A stretch of DNA of 64,000 bases from Rhodospirillaceae bacterium UBA6219 (GCA_002435715.1 DISD01000050.1:27855-91854); one strand, 5' to 3'; shown: positions 25,954-34,838, counted from the first letter of the stretch. Notes: a model not told the origin generated them from the letters alone. A program made the numbers and translations.

Positions 25954-26940
25954 TCAAAGCGACAGCATCCCCACCAAGCTGTCCACCACCACCCGGGTGG
26001 GGATCAACTCCATGGCCTCGCCGCCAAAGGACTGGGCTTCGATCACCTGACCGAAGCGGGTGGCGGGGGCGAACTTGGCGGCCGGGGTCGGCCCGAACAG
26101 CGACAACAGCGGGATATCGGCAGCCGCCAACATGTGTCCGGTCCCCGAATCATTGGCCAAGGCCGCGGCCATGCGTGCGGCCAAGGCGATGGTCAACATG
26201 GGGGTAACGGCCTGGGTCGTCTCCTGCAGCGCCATCACCGCCGAGGGGACCGCAGCCCGGATGACGGGAACCCACTCGGCCTCGTTGGGCCCCAACAGGA
26301 AAACCGGCACCCGGCCCGCCTGGGCCAGTTCGGCGGCAACGGCACAAAAGCGATCCAACGGCCAGCATTTATGACGCCCACCGGCCCCCGGCGCGAATCC
26401 GACGTAAACTTGACCGTCGGGCAACAGACGCGCCGCCTCGGCCTGGATGGGTTCGTCGATCAACAGCGGAGCGCCGTGCTGAACCGGACCGCCGGCAGCC
26501 AGTTCCACCAAATCCAGCAATTGTGCCGCCATGGCGGCCGGGCGCCGATAGGACGTACCGGGACGCCGCGACGACAGGGCGAAACCGGCGCTGGCGGAAA
26601 TGAAGGCGCCATGGCCGATGCGGCGCAGGATCAAGCTGGTCAGCAAACGGCGCTGGGTGTCGATGATCAGGTCGAAACGACGGCCATACAGGGGCCGGGT
26701 CCCCAGCAATTCCCTGACCTGGCTGCCCACATGGCAATCATCGAGCACCTCGTCCACCAGGCCGGCGACCAGCGGTGCCAGCACACCGGCATAGACGCTG
26801 TGCCCCTTGCCGGCCATCCAGGTGACGCGAGCCGCCGGAAAGGCCGCCCGCAACGCCCGCAGGAAGGGCAGCTTCATCAGTCCGTCGCCCACGGCGTCCA
26901 GACCGACATAGACCAGAATGCTGGCGGGAGCGGGAATCAC
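25954..26940 (-). CDS. Glycosyltransferase family 9 (heptosyltransferase-like)
   Basis: A 328-residue GT-B fold enzyme of the ADP-heptose:LPS heptosyltransferase family. Evidence is ILVYVGLDAVGDGLMKLPFLRAL at the N-terminus, VGFAPGAGGRHKCWPLDRFCAVA in the second half (the nucleotide-sugar site, with the Lys-Trp pair), and ALANDSGTGHMLAAADIPLLSLFGPT near the end. It probably adds heptose or a related sugar to the lipopolysaccharide core; the exact acceptor cannot be told. It starts at a GTG (26940) that overlaps the gmk stop codon by four bases (GTGA), so its translation is coupled to gmk. Confidence 0.85.
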   Translation of the reverse strand: MIPAPASILVYVGLDAVGDGLMKLPFLRALRAAFPAARVTWMAGKGHSVYAGVLAPLVAGLVDEVLDDCHVGSQVRELLGTRPLYGRRFDLIIDTQRRLLTSLILRRIGHGAFISASAGFALSSRRPGTSYRRPAAMAAQLLDLVELAAGGPVQHGAPLLIDEPIQAEAARLLPDGQVYVGFAPGAGGRHKCWPLDRFCAVAAELAQAGRVPVFLLGPNEAEWVPVIRAAVPSAVMALQETTQAVTPMLTIALAARMAAALANDSGTGHMLAAADIPLLSLFGPTPAAKFAPATRFGQVIEAQSFGGEAMELIPTRVVVDSLVGMLSL

Positions 26941-27587
26941 TGCCCCCGCAATCCGTTGACGAAGGCAGCCATGCCCACCTGACGGTCGCGCTTCAGCCGT
27001 TCGGAATCCAAGACCGATTGGACACGGGCGATGGAGCGGTCAACCTCGGCGTTCAGCAAGATGTAATCGTATTCGAACCAATGGCTCATTTCGTCGCCGG
27101 CCTTGGCCATGCGCTTGGCCACCACTTCGGCACTGTCTTGGGCCCGGGTGTGCAGGCGGCGTTCCAATTCGGCCAAGCTGGGCGGCAAGATGAACACGGT
27201 GACCAGATCGGCCCGGGCGTTCTGGCCTAATTGTTGGGTGCCCTGCCAATCGATGTCGAACAGCACGTCACGACCGCTGGCCAGCGCGTCTTCCACCGGC
27301 TGCCTGGGCGTGCCGTAATAATTGTCGAACACCTTGGCGTGTTCCAGGAACTGGCCGGCGGCCACCATCTGCTGAAACTTTTCCACCGAGACGAAATGGT
27401 AATCCTTGCCGTCCACTTCGCCTGGGCGCGGCGGACGGGTGGTGGCCGACACCGACAGCGCGATGTCGGTGTCGCGTTCCAGCAAAGCGCGGGCGATGGT
27501 GCTTTTGCCGGCCCCCGAAGGCGAGGACAGCACCAGCATCAGGCCGCGGCGCTGGACGGTGGGAAGATTGGCGGGCGGGTTGTTCAT
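26937..27587 (-). CDS. gmk: Guanylate kinase
   Basis: A 216-residue enzyme phosphorylating GMP to GDP. The P-loop is SPSGAGKST (about residues 21-29), followed by the GMP-binding SVSATTRPPRPGEVDGKDYHFVS, with FDIDWQGTQQL for the lid region. This is full length. It begins 12 bases after the yicC stop and overlaps the downstream heptosyltransferase start by four bases. The yicC-gmk order is common in bacteria and supports an operon. The start codon at 27587 has only a weak purine-rich ribosome site. Confidence 0.96.
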   Translation of the reverse strand: MNNPPANLPTVQRRGLMLVLSSPSGAGKSTIARALLERDTDIALSVSATTRPPRPGEVDGKDYHFVSVEKFQQMVAAGQFLEHAKVFDNYYGTPRQPVEDALASGRDVLFDIDWQGTQQLGQNARADLVTVFILPPSLAELERRLHTRAQDSAEVVAKRMAKAGDEMSHWFEYDYILLNAEVDRSIARVQSVLDSERLKRDRQVGMAAFVNGLRGQ

Positions 27588-27599
27588 GTTCGCGATTCT

Positions 27600-28496
27600 C
27601 TATTCGATGTTCTGGACTTGCTCGCGGAACTGGTCGATCACCGCTTTCAGATCCAGACCGATGCGGGTCAGTTCCACGTCCGACGACTTCGAGCACAAGG
27701 TGTTGGCCTCGCGGTTGAATTCCTGGGACAGGAAATCCAGCTTGCGGCCGACCGCCCCACCTTGGGCGATCAGGTCGCGGGCGGCCGCCACATGGGCACG
27801 CAGGCGGTCCAATTCTTCGCGCACGTCGGACTTGACGGCGATCAGCGCCACTTCCTGGGCGATGCGATCTTCGGCCAGGCTGGGCGCCGCCTCCAGCACC
27901 GCCGCCACCTGCTGGCGCAAACGCTCGCGCAGGGCTTCGGGGCGCAACGCGGCGGTGCCGCCGGCGCGTTCGGCCAGGATTTCGATTTCGTCCAACTGCG
28001 ACGCCAACACCGCCTGGATCCGCTCGCCCTCGGTCAGACGCATGGCGGCCAGCGAGTCCAGGACCGCTTCCAGATCGGCCTTGATGGCGGCCTCGCGCAC
28101 CGCACGGGTTTCCTCGGACTCGGCTTCGTCGCCATTGGCGGCTTCCAGCACCCCCTTGACCGCCAGCAACCCATCCCAGCGGGCGGGGGCGATGTTTTGG
28201 TGCGACGGCCCCAATTCGTCCACCAGGGCGACCAGTTCTTCCAGGAATTCCTTATTGACGCGCAGGCCCGGCCCTTGGGCGACGGCGGTCAGGTTCAGCG
28301 ACAATTGCACATTGCCACGCTTGAGCTTGCGCGTGGTCAGATCGCGGGCGGCGATCTCGACCCCGTCCAGGCCATGGGGCAGACGGCAGCGCACATCCAA
28401 ACCCTTGCCGTTGACGCTTTTGGCTTCCCACAACCACGATGTCGAAGCGTCGCGGCCCTCGGCACGGGCATAGCCGGTCATGCTGGCAATGGACAC
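27600..28496 (-). CDS. yicC: YicC/YloC-family endoribonuclease
   Basis: A 298-residue protein. I start at GTG 28496, giving the conserved N-terminus VSIASMTGYARAEG, with AAAGGA about ten bases upstream; a longer frame to 28562 lacks support. Family signatures are SMTGYAR at the N-terminus, NVQLSLNL, and the C-terminal block GRKLDFLSQEFNREANTL, which includes the DUF1732 region. E. coli YicC is an endoribonuclease involved in degrading the small RNA RyhB; other members are less studied. It sits directly upstream of gmk (12 bases), as in many genomes. Confidence 0.92.
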   Translation of the reverse strand: MSIASMTGYARAEGRDASTSWLWEAKSVNGKGLDVRCRLPHGLDGVEIAARDLTTRKLKRGNVQLSLNLTAVAQGPGLRVNKEFLEELVALVDELGPSHQNIAPARWDGLLAVKGVLEAANGDEAESEETRAVREAAIKADLEAVLDSLAAMRLTEGERIQAVLASQLDEIEILAERAGGTAALRPEALRERLRQQVAAVLEAAPSLAEDRIAQEVALIAVKSDVREELDRLRAHVAAARDLIAQGGAVGRKLDFLSQEFNREANTLCSKSSDVELTRIGLDLKAVIDQFREQVQNIE

Positions 28497-28573
28497 GGGA
28501 TGGGGTTCCTTTCGGTCAAACGGAATATCCACGGTTATAGCCTTGCGACAGCGCGCCAACAACCCGTTCCAAA

Positions 28574-28720
28574 CCTAACCCTTAGGCGAAAGATTTGCGA
28601 CCAAAGTCGGGGAAGAAATATCTTTTAGGTATTTCTCGACGAGCTTATTGATCAGCCAAGCACAATCCAATACCAATGAAAGTGTGCAGCGCACCATTAT
28701 TATAACCTTAGGTTTAGGTT
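28574..28720. promoter_or_regulatory. CCTAA/TTAGG repeats and dyads in the divergent promoter region
   Basis: Between yicC and the degenerate-receiver gene are CCTAA-CCC-TTAGG (28574-28586), a dyad AGAAATA-N9-TATTTCT (28614-28636), and AACCTTAGGTTTAGGTT (28704-28720), which contains the palindrome AACC-TTA-GGTT. The last ends only seven bases before the ATG at 28728. The recurrence of the same five-base unit at both ends of the divergent gap suggests a regulator-binding site, but the protein is unknown. Confidence 0.35.
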
Positions 28721-28727
28721 GTCGCCC

Positions 28728-29630
28728 ATGAACTCGACCGCACTCATCCCGCCGACGTCCATTCAGGGCATGGCTCGTGCCAAGATTCTGGTCTGCGAAA
28801 GCAACGGAATGATCCGTCAGGCCATCCGTATCGGCCTTAACAACCTGGGAATCCGCGACATCGCCGAGGCCAACGGACTGGTCGCCGCGCATAAATCCCT
28901 GGCAGAGGGCGGCTTTGACGCTTTGGTGATGAACACCGAATTGGAAGGCCACGACACCACCTTCATGATGCGGGAAATCCGCTTGGGGAAATTGGGTCCC
29001 GACCCCTTCCTGGTCAGCATCTTGCTGCAATCGGCGCCCGACCACAGCAAGTTGAAGCAAGCAGTGGACAGCGGCACCGACGATCTGTTGCTGATCCCGT
29101 TCGCCCCCGACCAGGTCAGCACGCGCCTGGACGCCCTGCGCGCGCGACGCAAGCAATTCGTCGTCACCCACGATTACCTGGGGCCAGACCGCCGCAAGTC
29201 CAACCGCCCCGATGGCGGTTCGCCGGTGGTCACCATCAGCCCGCCCAATCCTTTGGCGTCTCGCGCCGCCGGCATTCCCCCCGACCGTTACGACCGTCTG
29301 GTGTCCCAGGCCCGCGACGCCCTGGGGGCCGAACGCATCAAGCGGCTGGCGGTGGGACTGGAATGGGAATGCCGCAACCTGCTGACCGCCTCGGCCGGCG
29401 GGCAATGTCGTCGCGAAATGCAGATCACCGGTTTCTACCGCATGGAAACCCTGTTGGCGGAACTGGCGGAACGGGCCACCAAGCAATTGCGCCATGACAG
29501 CCGGCATCTGGACGAGATGGCCGACAAGGTCCGCGACGCCAAGAATCGTATGTCCGAGCTGAAACTGGCCGATTACGACGCCCTGCACGTGGCGTCTCGG
29601 CGCATCTCGATGACCTATTGCGGATCATAG
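28728..29630 (+). CDS. Degenerate receiver-domain protein
   Basis: A 300-residue cytoplasmic protein started at ATG 28728. Residues 16-140 fold like a CheY receiver (KILVCESNGMIRQAIRIGL, then DALVMNTELEGHDTTFMMREIR), but the phospho-acceptor Asp is Asn69 (VMNTELEG), the first acidic pair is reduced to a single Glu, and the conserved Lys of the KPF motif is Ile (LLIPFAP). It is therefore probably a pseudo-receiver that cannot be phosphorylated in the usual way. Residues 175-300 are helical and unrecognised (RYDRLVSQARDALGAERIKRL and a Leu/Lys-rich end). No DNA-binding motif is evident. Confidence 0.75.
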   Translation: MNSTALIPPTSIQGMARAKILVCESNGMIRQAIRIGLNNLGIRDIAEANGLVAAHKSLAEGGFDALVMNTELEGHDTTFMMREIRLGKLGPDPFLVSILLQSAPDHSKLKQAVDSGTDDLLLIPFAPDQVSTRLDALRARRKQFVVTHDYLGPDRRKSNRPDGGSPVVTISPPNPLASRAAGIPPDRYDRLVSQARDALGAERIKRLAVGLEWECRNLLTASAGGQCRREMQITGFYRMETLLAELAERATKQLRHDSRHLDEMADKVRDAKNRMSELKLADYDALHVASRRISMTYCGS

Positions 29631-29669
29631 GGTCTTTTTCCTGTCCCGCACCGGGTCTATGCTGGGGCC

Positions 29670-30113
29670 ATGAAAGAACGCCGACGCCCCGCCCGGGGCC
29701 GCCCCAATGTGGTTGACGTCACGGTCCGCGTGCCCGCCGACAAGGTCGAGGCGGTGAAGTCCTATGCCGGGCGCATCAGCCGGCAACGCCAGCCCATCAC
29801 CCGCGACGAAGTGATCGAAGCCCTGCGCGTCCATTCGGACCTGTTCACCCGCTTCGGCGTCAAGGGGGCGTCGTTGTTCGGCTCGGTGGTGCGCGACGAG
29901 GCCAAGCCCATGTCGGACGTGGATTTGATGGTCGAGTTCCTGCCCGGCCAACCCGGCGGCCTGTTCCGATACGTGGAACTGAAACATGCCCTGGAAGGCG
30001 TGCTGGGGCGGCCGGTGGACCTGATTACCAAGAACAACATCAAACCCAGGCTGAAGGAACGCATTCTGGCCGAGTGCCTGCCGATCTTCGGCGACGAGGT
30101 CTGCGATCTATGA
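29670..30113 (+). CDS. mntA: MNT-type nucleotidyltransferase antitoxin (MntA-like)
   Basis: A 147-residue protein. Residues 62-147 are a minimal nucleotidyltransferase with G71-S-V-V-R and the metal-binding S82-D83-V-D85-L of the MNT family. In HEPN/MNT toxin-antitoxin pairs this protein transfers AMP to a tyrosine of the HEPN ribonuclease and so neutralises it. The first 60 residues are an extra N-terminal part (RGRPNVVDVTVRVPADKVEAV then a short helix), which may bind DNA or the partner. Its stop overlaps the next start (ATGA), so antitoxin and toxin are translationally coupled. Confidence 0.88.
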   Translation: MKERRRPARGRPNVVDVTVRVPADKVEAVKSYAGRISRQRQPITRDEVIEALRVHSDLFTRFGVKGASLFGSVVRDEAKPMSDVDLMVEFLPGQPGGLFRYVELKHALEGVLGRPVDLITKNNIKPRLKERILAECLPIFGDEVCDL

Positions 30114-30454
30114 CGCAAAAGGATTGGCGCGTCCGCGTCGAGGACATGTTGGAAGCCATCGAACGCATCGAAAGCTATGTGGACGGCATGAGCGTGGAAC
30201 AATTCGTCGCCGACAGCCGCACCCAGGACGCGGTGATCCGCAACCTGGAAATCCTGGGCGAAGCGTCCAAACGCATTCCCTTTTCCATCTTGCAGCGTCA
30301 TCCGGAAATGCCGTGGTCACGCATCGGCGACATGCGGAACATCTTGGTCCACGAATATCACTCGGTGGATCCCGAGATCATCCTGGATGCCGCCCGCAAC
30401 GACCTGCCCCCCCTGGTGGCGCCATTGCGATCCATCCTGAACGAGGCGCCATGA
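30110..30454 (+). CDS. hepT: HEPN-domain ribonuclease toxin (HepT-like)
   Basis: A 114-residue all-helical HEPN protein beginning at ATG 30110, four bases inside the mntA gene. It carries the RX4HXY active site exactly, R76-NILV-H81-E-Y83; Arg and His are the RNase residues, and the Tyr is the site AMPylated by MntA in characterised systems. NLEILGEASKRIP is another family hallmark. It likely cleaves RNA when free of MntA. Its stop overlaps the start of the downstream dehydrogenase (ATGA), which is unusual for a toxin-antitoxin module and suggests a longer operon. Confidence 0.88.
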   Translation: MTQKDWRVRVEDMLEAIERIESYVDGMSVEQFVADSRTQDAVIRNLEILGEASKRIPFSILQRHPEMPWSRIGDMRNILVHEYHSVDPEIILDAARNDLPPLVAPLRSILNEAP

Positions 30455-31227
30455 CCGGCAAGCCCCCCGCCCCACCCGCTTCCGTGCTGATCACCGGCGC
30501 CTCGTCGGGTTTGGGCGAAGCCCTGGCTTTGGGGTATGCCGGTCCGGGCGCCACCTTGTTCCTGTCGGGGCGCGACCGCCAACGTCTGCACGACGTGGCC
30601 GATGCCTGCCGGGCCAAGGGCGCCGTCGTCCACGCCTTGGTCATCAACGTCACCCAGGCGGTGCCCATGGCCACCTGGATCAAGGAATGCGATTCGATCC
30701 GCCCCTTGGATTTGGTGATCGCCAATGCCGGTATTTCCGCCGGCACCGGCGGTGGCGGCGAAAGCGAGGAACAGACACGCTCGATCTTCGCCACCAATGT
30801 GGACGGGGTGATGAACACCGTGTTCCCCGCCCTTTCGGTCATGCGCCCGCGCCGTCACGGCCAGATCGCCATCATGGCGTCGCTGGCCGGTTATCGCGGT
30901 CTGCCCGGGGCTCCGGCCTATTGTGCGTCGAAAGCGGCGGTCAAGGCCTGGGGCGAAGGCTTGCGCGGCAGCATGGCTGCCGACAACATCCGGGTGTCGG
31001 TGATCTGCCCCGGCTTCGTCAGCAGCCGGATGACGGCGGTGAACACCTTCAAGATGCCGTTTCTGATGGATGCCGAACGCGCCGCCCGCATCATGATCAA
31101 GGGATTGGCCCAGAACAAAGGCCGCATCGCCTTTCCCTGGCCCATGGCCTTTGGTGCCTGGCTTACCGCCGCCCTGCCCAACCGCGTCATGGAAGCCGTC
31201 GCCCGGCGCATGCCCCAGAAAAGCTGA
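30451..31227 (+). CDS. Short-chain dehydrogenase/reductase
   Basis: A 258-residue SDR enzyme starting at ATG 30451 (four-base overlap with hepT). The NAD(P)-binding motif is TGASSGLGEA (residues 15-24), then NAGIS, and the catalytic Tyr-Lys pair is in YCASKAAV with Ser of MASLAG before it. The substrate is unknown. There is no signal peptide, although hydrophobic residues near 215-240 could associate with membrane. It is 75 bases upstream of the exported caspase gene. Confidence 0.88.
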   Translation: MTGKPPAPPASVLITGASSGLGEALALGYAGPGATLFLSGRDRQRLHDVADACRAKGAVVHALVINVTQAVPMATWIKECDSIRPLDLVIANAGISAGTGGGGESEEQTRSIFATNVDGVMNTVFPALSVMRPRRHGQIAIMASLAGYRGLPGAPAYCASKAAVKAWGEGLRGSMAADNIRVSVICPGFVSSRMTAVNTFKMPFLMDAERAARIMIKGLAQNKGRIAFPWPMAFGAWLTAALPNRVMEAVARRMPQKS

Positions 31228-31302
31228 ACCGGTCTTCACCCCATGACACCCCGTCTGGAAAAGCCTATTCTTCGAAAGGTTTTCTATGGGGCGGGGGCTG
31301 CC

Positions 31303-33591
31303 ATGCGAGTGATTTCGGTTGTGGTGTTGACGGCGTCCATCGCCTTTCCATGGCACGCTTGGGCGCAGATGGGATCGTCCATGCTGCGCGGCTCGTCCCG
31401 CATGGTCGAACGCACCATCAGCCGCAACCTGGACAAGGTGTTCCGCCCCAAGCTGGTGGTCCGTCAGGGATCCACCGGGCCGGTGACCGCCATGTCGCTG
31501 TCTTTGGACGAACGCTATCTGGTGTCGGCGGTCGGCGATTTTTCCGTGCGATTGTGGGATCTGGGGGTCGGACGCGAAGCGGCCCGGCTGACCGGGCACC
31601 AGGGCATCGTCACCACCATGGCGGTCAGTCCCGATGGCCGGCGGCTGCTGACCGGCAGCCAGGACAAGAGCCTGCGGCTGTGGAACTTGCAGCAAGCCGA
31701 AATACTCAACGTCGAATCCGGTTTCGCCCAGCCGCTCAGCGCCGCCATCTTCCTGGATCAGGACCATTGGGTCGGCGCCGATGAAAGCGGCATGATCATG
31801 GTTTCGGGTCAGAAGATGTCGGCCCATGGTCCCGGTCCCGTGCGCTTGGCGGCCTTGGATGGCGGTCACTTCGTCAGCGCCGGTGCCGACGGCATGGTGC
31901 GGTTGTGGGACGCCAAGGCGACGACATTGGCGCAGCAAAATCTGGGGGCGGCGGTCACCGCGCTGACCGGCAACGGCACCATGGTGGTCGCCGGCCTGGC
32001 GGATGGTCGGGTCGTGCGGCTGGATTCCAGCCTGGGCCAAGTGACAGAGTTGGGCCAGAAACATTCCGGCGCCCTCACCGCCCTGGCCATCGGCCGCGAT
32101 GGCGCGTTGTTTTCCGGCGGCCAGGACGGCCACATCCTGACTTGGCAGGATCAAGGCGCGGTGGGATTGGGCCGCCATGACGGCGCCATCAGCCATGTTA
32201 GCGTCGGCAAGGATGGCGAGTTCGCCATCTCGGCGTCCCAGGACGGCACCACCCGGCTGTGGAGCATCGCCACCAAGAAGCCGTTGGTCACCTTGCTGTC
32301 CACCACCGACGGCTGGGCGGTGGTCGATCCCAAGGGGCGTTATGACGGCAACCAGGACGGATTGGACGGCATCGACTGGCAGGGCGAGGACGCCGCTGTC
32401 GGCATCGAATCCTTCGCCGAGACCCATTTCGAGGCGGCCTTGCTGCCGCGCGCCCTGCACCAGGACGCCTTGGCCGACACCAAATCCATCCCCGACGGGG
32501 TGCGTTATCCGGCCAAGATCCGTTTCGTCTCGCCCACGACGTCCGGCGACGCGGAAAACCCCCGAATCCAGGTGGAAGTGGAAGCCAGCGACGACGGCGG
32601 CAGCGGTGTGGCCGAACTGCGCCTTTACCGCAACGGCCGCCAGGTGGCGACACGCTCGGTGGACATCCGCCGCGAAACCAACGACGACGGCAGCCCCCGG
32701 GTGGTGGGCCGTTTCGAATTGGATCTGCGGGCCGGCCGCAACGTGCTGTCGGCCACGGCGATCAACGACGACCGCATGGAAAGCCCGGCGCAGACCCTGG
32801 TGTTGACCGCCGAACCGCCGCCGCCGCCCGGTCCGCCGAAAATCCATCTGATGACCGTGGGCATCAACGCTTATGCCAACAAGGATCTCAGCCTTTTCTA
32901 CGCCCGGCCCGACGCCCAATCCATCGGCGGCTTCTTCACCCAATCCGGGCGAACCGCCGATCCCTTGGGCAGCACAGTGGTCATCGAGGACAATCAGGCG
33001 ACCAAGGACAACATCCTGGCGGCGTTGAACCAATTGCGTTCGATGCCGCCCCAGGACATGGTGGTGGTCTACATGGCCGGTCACGGGGTGTCCATCGGCG
33101 ACGACTGGTATTTCGTGCCCCATGAATTGCGTAACGCCGACAACGACGACGCCTTGAAGGCCCAGGGCTTGTCGTCATCCGAACTGAAGCGGGCCATCGA
33201 ATCCATGAGTGCCGACCGCACGCTTTTGCTGCTCGACACCTGCCATTCCGGCACCGCCGTCAGCCCCTTGAAGGATTATCGCGGCATGAAGTCGCTGCGT
33301 CTGTTGGCCCGTTCGGTGGGCACCCACATCCTGGCCGCCACCGACCGCGACCAATACGCCATCGAATTGGCCAAGCTGAAGCACGGCATCTTCACCTATG
33401 CGTTGCTGGAAGGCCTGCAGGGCAAGGCCGATTCCGCGCCGGCCGACGGCTCGGTCTCGGCCGCCGAGATCATCCGCTATGTGGAAGAAAAGGTGCCGAT
33501 GTTGGCCGCCAAGTACACCGAATACGCCCAGTACCCGACCGGCTATTCCCGCGGCAAGGATTTCGCCGTTTCCGTCGCTCCGGGAAAATAG
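31303..33591 (+). CDS. Exported WD40-repeat caspase-like (peptidase C14) protein
   Basis: A 762-residue protein if started at ATG 31303, where a signal peptide begins (MRVISVVVLTASIAFPWHAWA); an ATG at 31243 would add 20 residues before the same signal. Residues about 40-350 are WD40-like beta-propeller repeats (DFSVRLWDLG, DKSLRLWNLQ, DGMVRLWDAK, DGTTRLWSIA). A beta-rich linker of about 150 residues follows (DDGGSGVAELRLYRNGRQVA). Residues about 515-755 are a caspase-fold peptidase with catalytic His594 in YMAGHGV and Cys647 in LLDTCHSG. Both residues are intact. Export, if real, puts the protease and its presumed protein-binding propeller in the periplasm. A strong terminator follows. Confidence 0.9.
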   Translation: MRVISVVVLTASIAFPWHAWAQMGSSMLRGSSRMVERTISRNLDKVFRPKLVVRQGSTGPVTAMSLSLDERYLVSAVGDFSVRLWDLGVGREAARLTGHQGIVTTMAVSPDGRRLLTGSQDKSLRLWNLQQAEILNVESGFAQPLSAAIFLDQDHWVGADESGMIMVSGQKMSAHGPGPVRLAALDGGHFVSAGADGMVRLWDAKATTLAQQNLGAAVTALTGNGTMVVAGLADGRVVRLDSSLGQVTELGQKHSGALTALAIGRDGALFSGGQDGHILTWQDQGAVGLGRHDGAISHVSVGKDGEFAISASQDGTTRLWSIATKKPLVTLLSTTDGWAVVDPKGRYDGNQDGLDGIDWQGEDAAVGIESFAETHFEAALLPRALHQDALADTKSIPDGVRYPAKIRFVSPTTSGDAENPRIQVEVEASDDGGSGVAELRLYRNGRQVATRSVDIRRETNDDGSPRVVGRFELDLRAGRNVLSATAINDDRMESPAQTLVLTAEPPPPPGPPKIHLMTVGINAYANKDLSLFYARPDAQSIGGFFTQSGRTADPLGSTVVIEDNQATKDNILAALNQLRSMPPQDMVVVYMAGHGVSIGDDWYFVPHELRNADNDDALKAQGLSSSELKRAIESMSADRTLLLLDTCHSGTAVSPLKDYRGMKSLRLLARSVGTHILAATDRDQYAIELAKLKHGIFTYALLEGLQGKADSAPADGSVSAAEIIRYVEEKVPMLAAKYTEYAQYPTGYSRGKDFAVSVAPGK

Positions 33592-33626
33592 CAAAGGGGC
33601 GCAAGCCCCCCTTGCCCCACCCCATG

Positions 33627-33662
33627 AAAAAGCCCCCGGCGAGCCGCTCGCCGGGGGCTTTT
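33627..33662. terminator. Bidirectional Rho-independent terminator
   Basis: GCCCCCGGCGAG pairs perfectly with CTCGCCGGGGGC around the loop CCG, with an A-run on the left (33627-33631) and a T-run on the right. It lies between the convergent caspase and autotransporter-like genes and can end both transcripts. Confidence 0.92.
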
Positions 33663-33675
33663 CGATCTGATCCGA

Positions 33676-34749
33676 TCAGAAGCGCAAACGGCCGTTCATC
33701 ATCACGCCCATGGCTTCGCTGCGATCGCGTCCGACGACGCGGTTGACCTCGATCCCCACCGATTCGGTGTCGGTGGCGTACCAGTCCAGCCCCAGATACA
33801 GCTGGATTTCGTCGGCATCGTCGCTGCCACCGGGCTTGATGCCGCTGTCGCCCACGTAATCGGCAACGAAGTCATAGGCATAATAAGCCGAAACATAAGG
33901 CTCGACACGATCCCAGGCATAGGACAGACGGCCGCCGGCCTTACCCTGCAACAGGTGGCTGGTCGACACGTCCACATGGCGCGCCGCAGTGCCGGTTTCG
34001 TCATAGCCGTTGGTGTGGCTGTAAGCGCCGGACAGCCCCAGATCGCCACGCAGGTACCAATCGCCGCCCAAGCCCCAATTATGGTGACCATTGATGGCCG
34101 CCATGGTGCGATAACCGTCGAAATGGCCCTCGGCGTTGCTGCTGGCGCGCATGGCCTTGCCGCTGGCATAGGCGACGCCGATCATGGCGTCCATGGTGCT
34201 GCCCTGGCCGAAATCGTAACCCACATAGGGAACCAGCCAATAAGTGCTGCCGGTCAGCTTGCCGGCGTTGAAATCGGTCTGGAAATCGTCCCCCTGACGA
34301 AAGGCCGAAACACCGACCACGGTGCGCTCGTTCAGCATCATGTCGTAACCGGCGGTCTGGTTCGACATGGTCCCGCTATAAGCTGCGCCGGGGACGGTGC
34401 TGGACAGGGTGCTGGCGCCCATGGACACCCACAGCGCCTGTTGCATGGCGCCGTCGCCGGTGGAAACACCGGTTTCCGCCATGGCGGTTTTGGCGGAACG
34501 CGCCCCACCGCTCAGCGCACTGGCCACCCGTGCCGACACCGAGTTGCCGATGGTCGTGGTGGTGCTGCGGGTGGATTCCGCTTCGGTGCGGGCGGTGGTG
34601 GACGCCGTCGGGCTGTCACCGCAACCGGAATAATAGGTGCTGGACCCCGAACCCGAGACATAACATTCGGATGAGCTGGCCCAAGCCGCCCCGGACATCC
34701 CCAAAGACGCGCCGACCAAACCGGTCGTGATCAGAAAAACTTTCCGCAT
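33676..34749 (-). CDS. Autotransporter-like outer-membrane beta-barrel protein
   Basis: A 357-residue exported protein, started at ATG 34749 with GGGGGA upstream. Residues 1-28 are a signal peptide (MRKVFLITTGLVGASLGMSG..AWA). Residues 30-95 are Ser/Thr-rich low-complexity sequence containing two cysteines and TTARTEAESTRSTTTT. From about residue 105 to the end the pattern is that of an autotransporter-type barrel: GYDMMLNERTVVGVSAF, YVGYDFGQGSTMDAMIGVAY, LQGKAGGRLSYAWDRVEPYV, ending in Phe (MMNGRLRF). There is no long passenger domain. It may be a porin-like or adhesin-anchoring barrel; the exact role is unknown. A palindrome lies 90 bases upstream. Confidence 0.75.
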   Translation of the reverse strand: MRKVFLITTGLVGASLGMSGAAWASSSECYVSGSGSSTYYSGCGDSPTASTTARTEAESTRSTTTTIGNSVSARVASALSGGARSAKTAMAETGVSTGDGAMQQALWVSMGASTLSSTVPGAAYSGTMSNQTAGYDMMLNERTVVGVSAFRQGDDFQTDFNAGKLTGSTYWLVPYVGYDFGQGSTMDAMIGVAYASGKAMRASSNAEGHFDGYRTMAAINGHHNWGLGGDWYLRGDLGLSGAYSHTNGYDETGTAARHVDVSTSHLLQGKAGGRLSYAWDRVEPYVSAYYAYDFVADYVGDSGIKPGGSDDADEIQLYLGLDWYATDTESVGIEVNRVVGRDRSEAMGVMMNGRLRF

Positions 34750-34838
34750 GAAATCCCCCACCAAACAAAGACCCCTTCAGCGAAGGTGTATGCGTCTCGC
34801 CTAGCACCTGTCAATAACCGTTCGAATGATATGGATAT

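Noticed and set aside
30358..33123. A 921-codon open frame on the minus strand antisense to the dehydrogenase and caspase genes
   Set aside because: Composition is typical of a shadow of high-GC coding sequence (rich in His, Gln, Arg, Gly), with no domain and no ribosome site, while the plus strand carries recognisable families.
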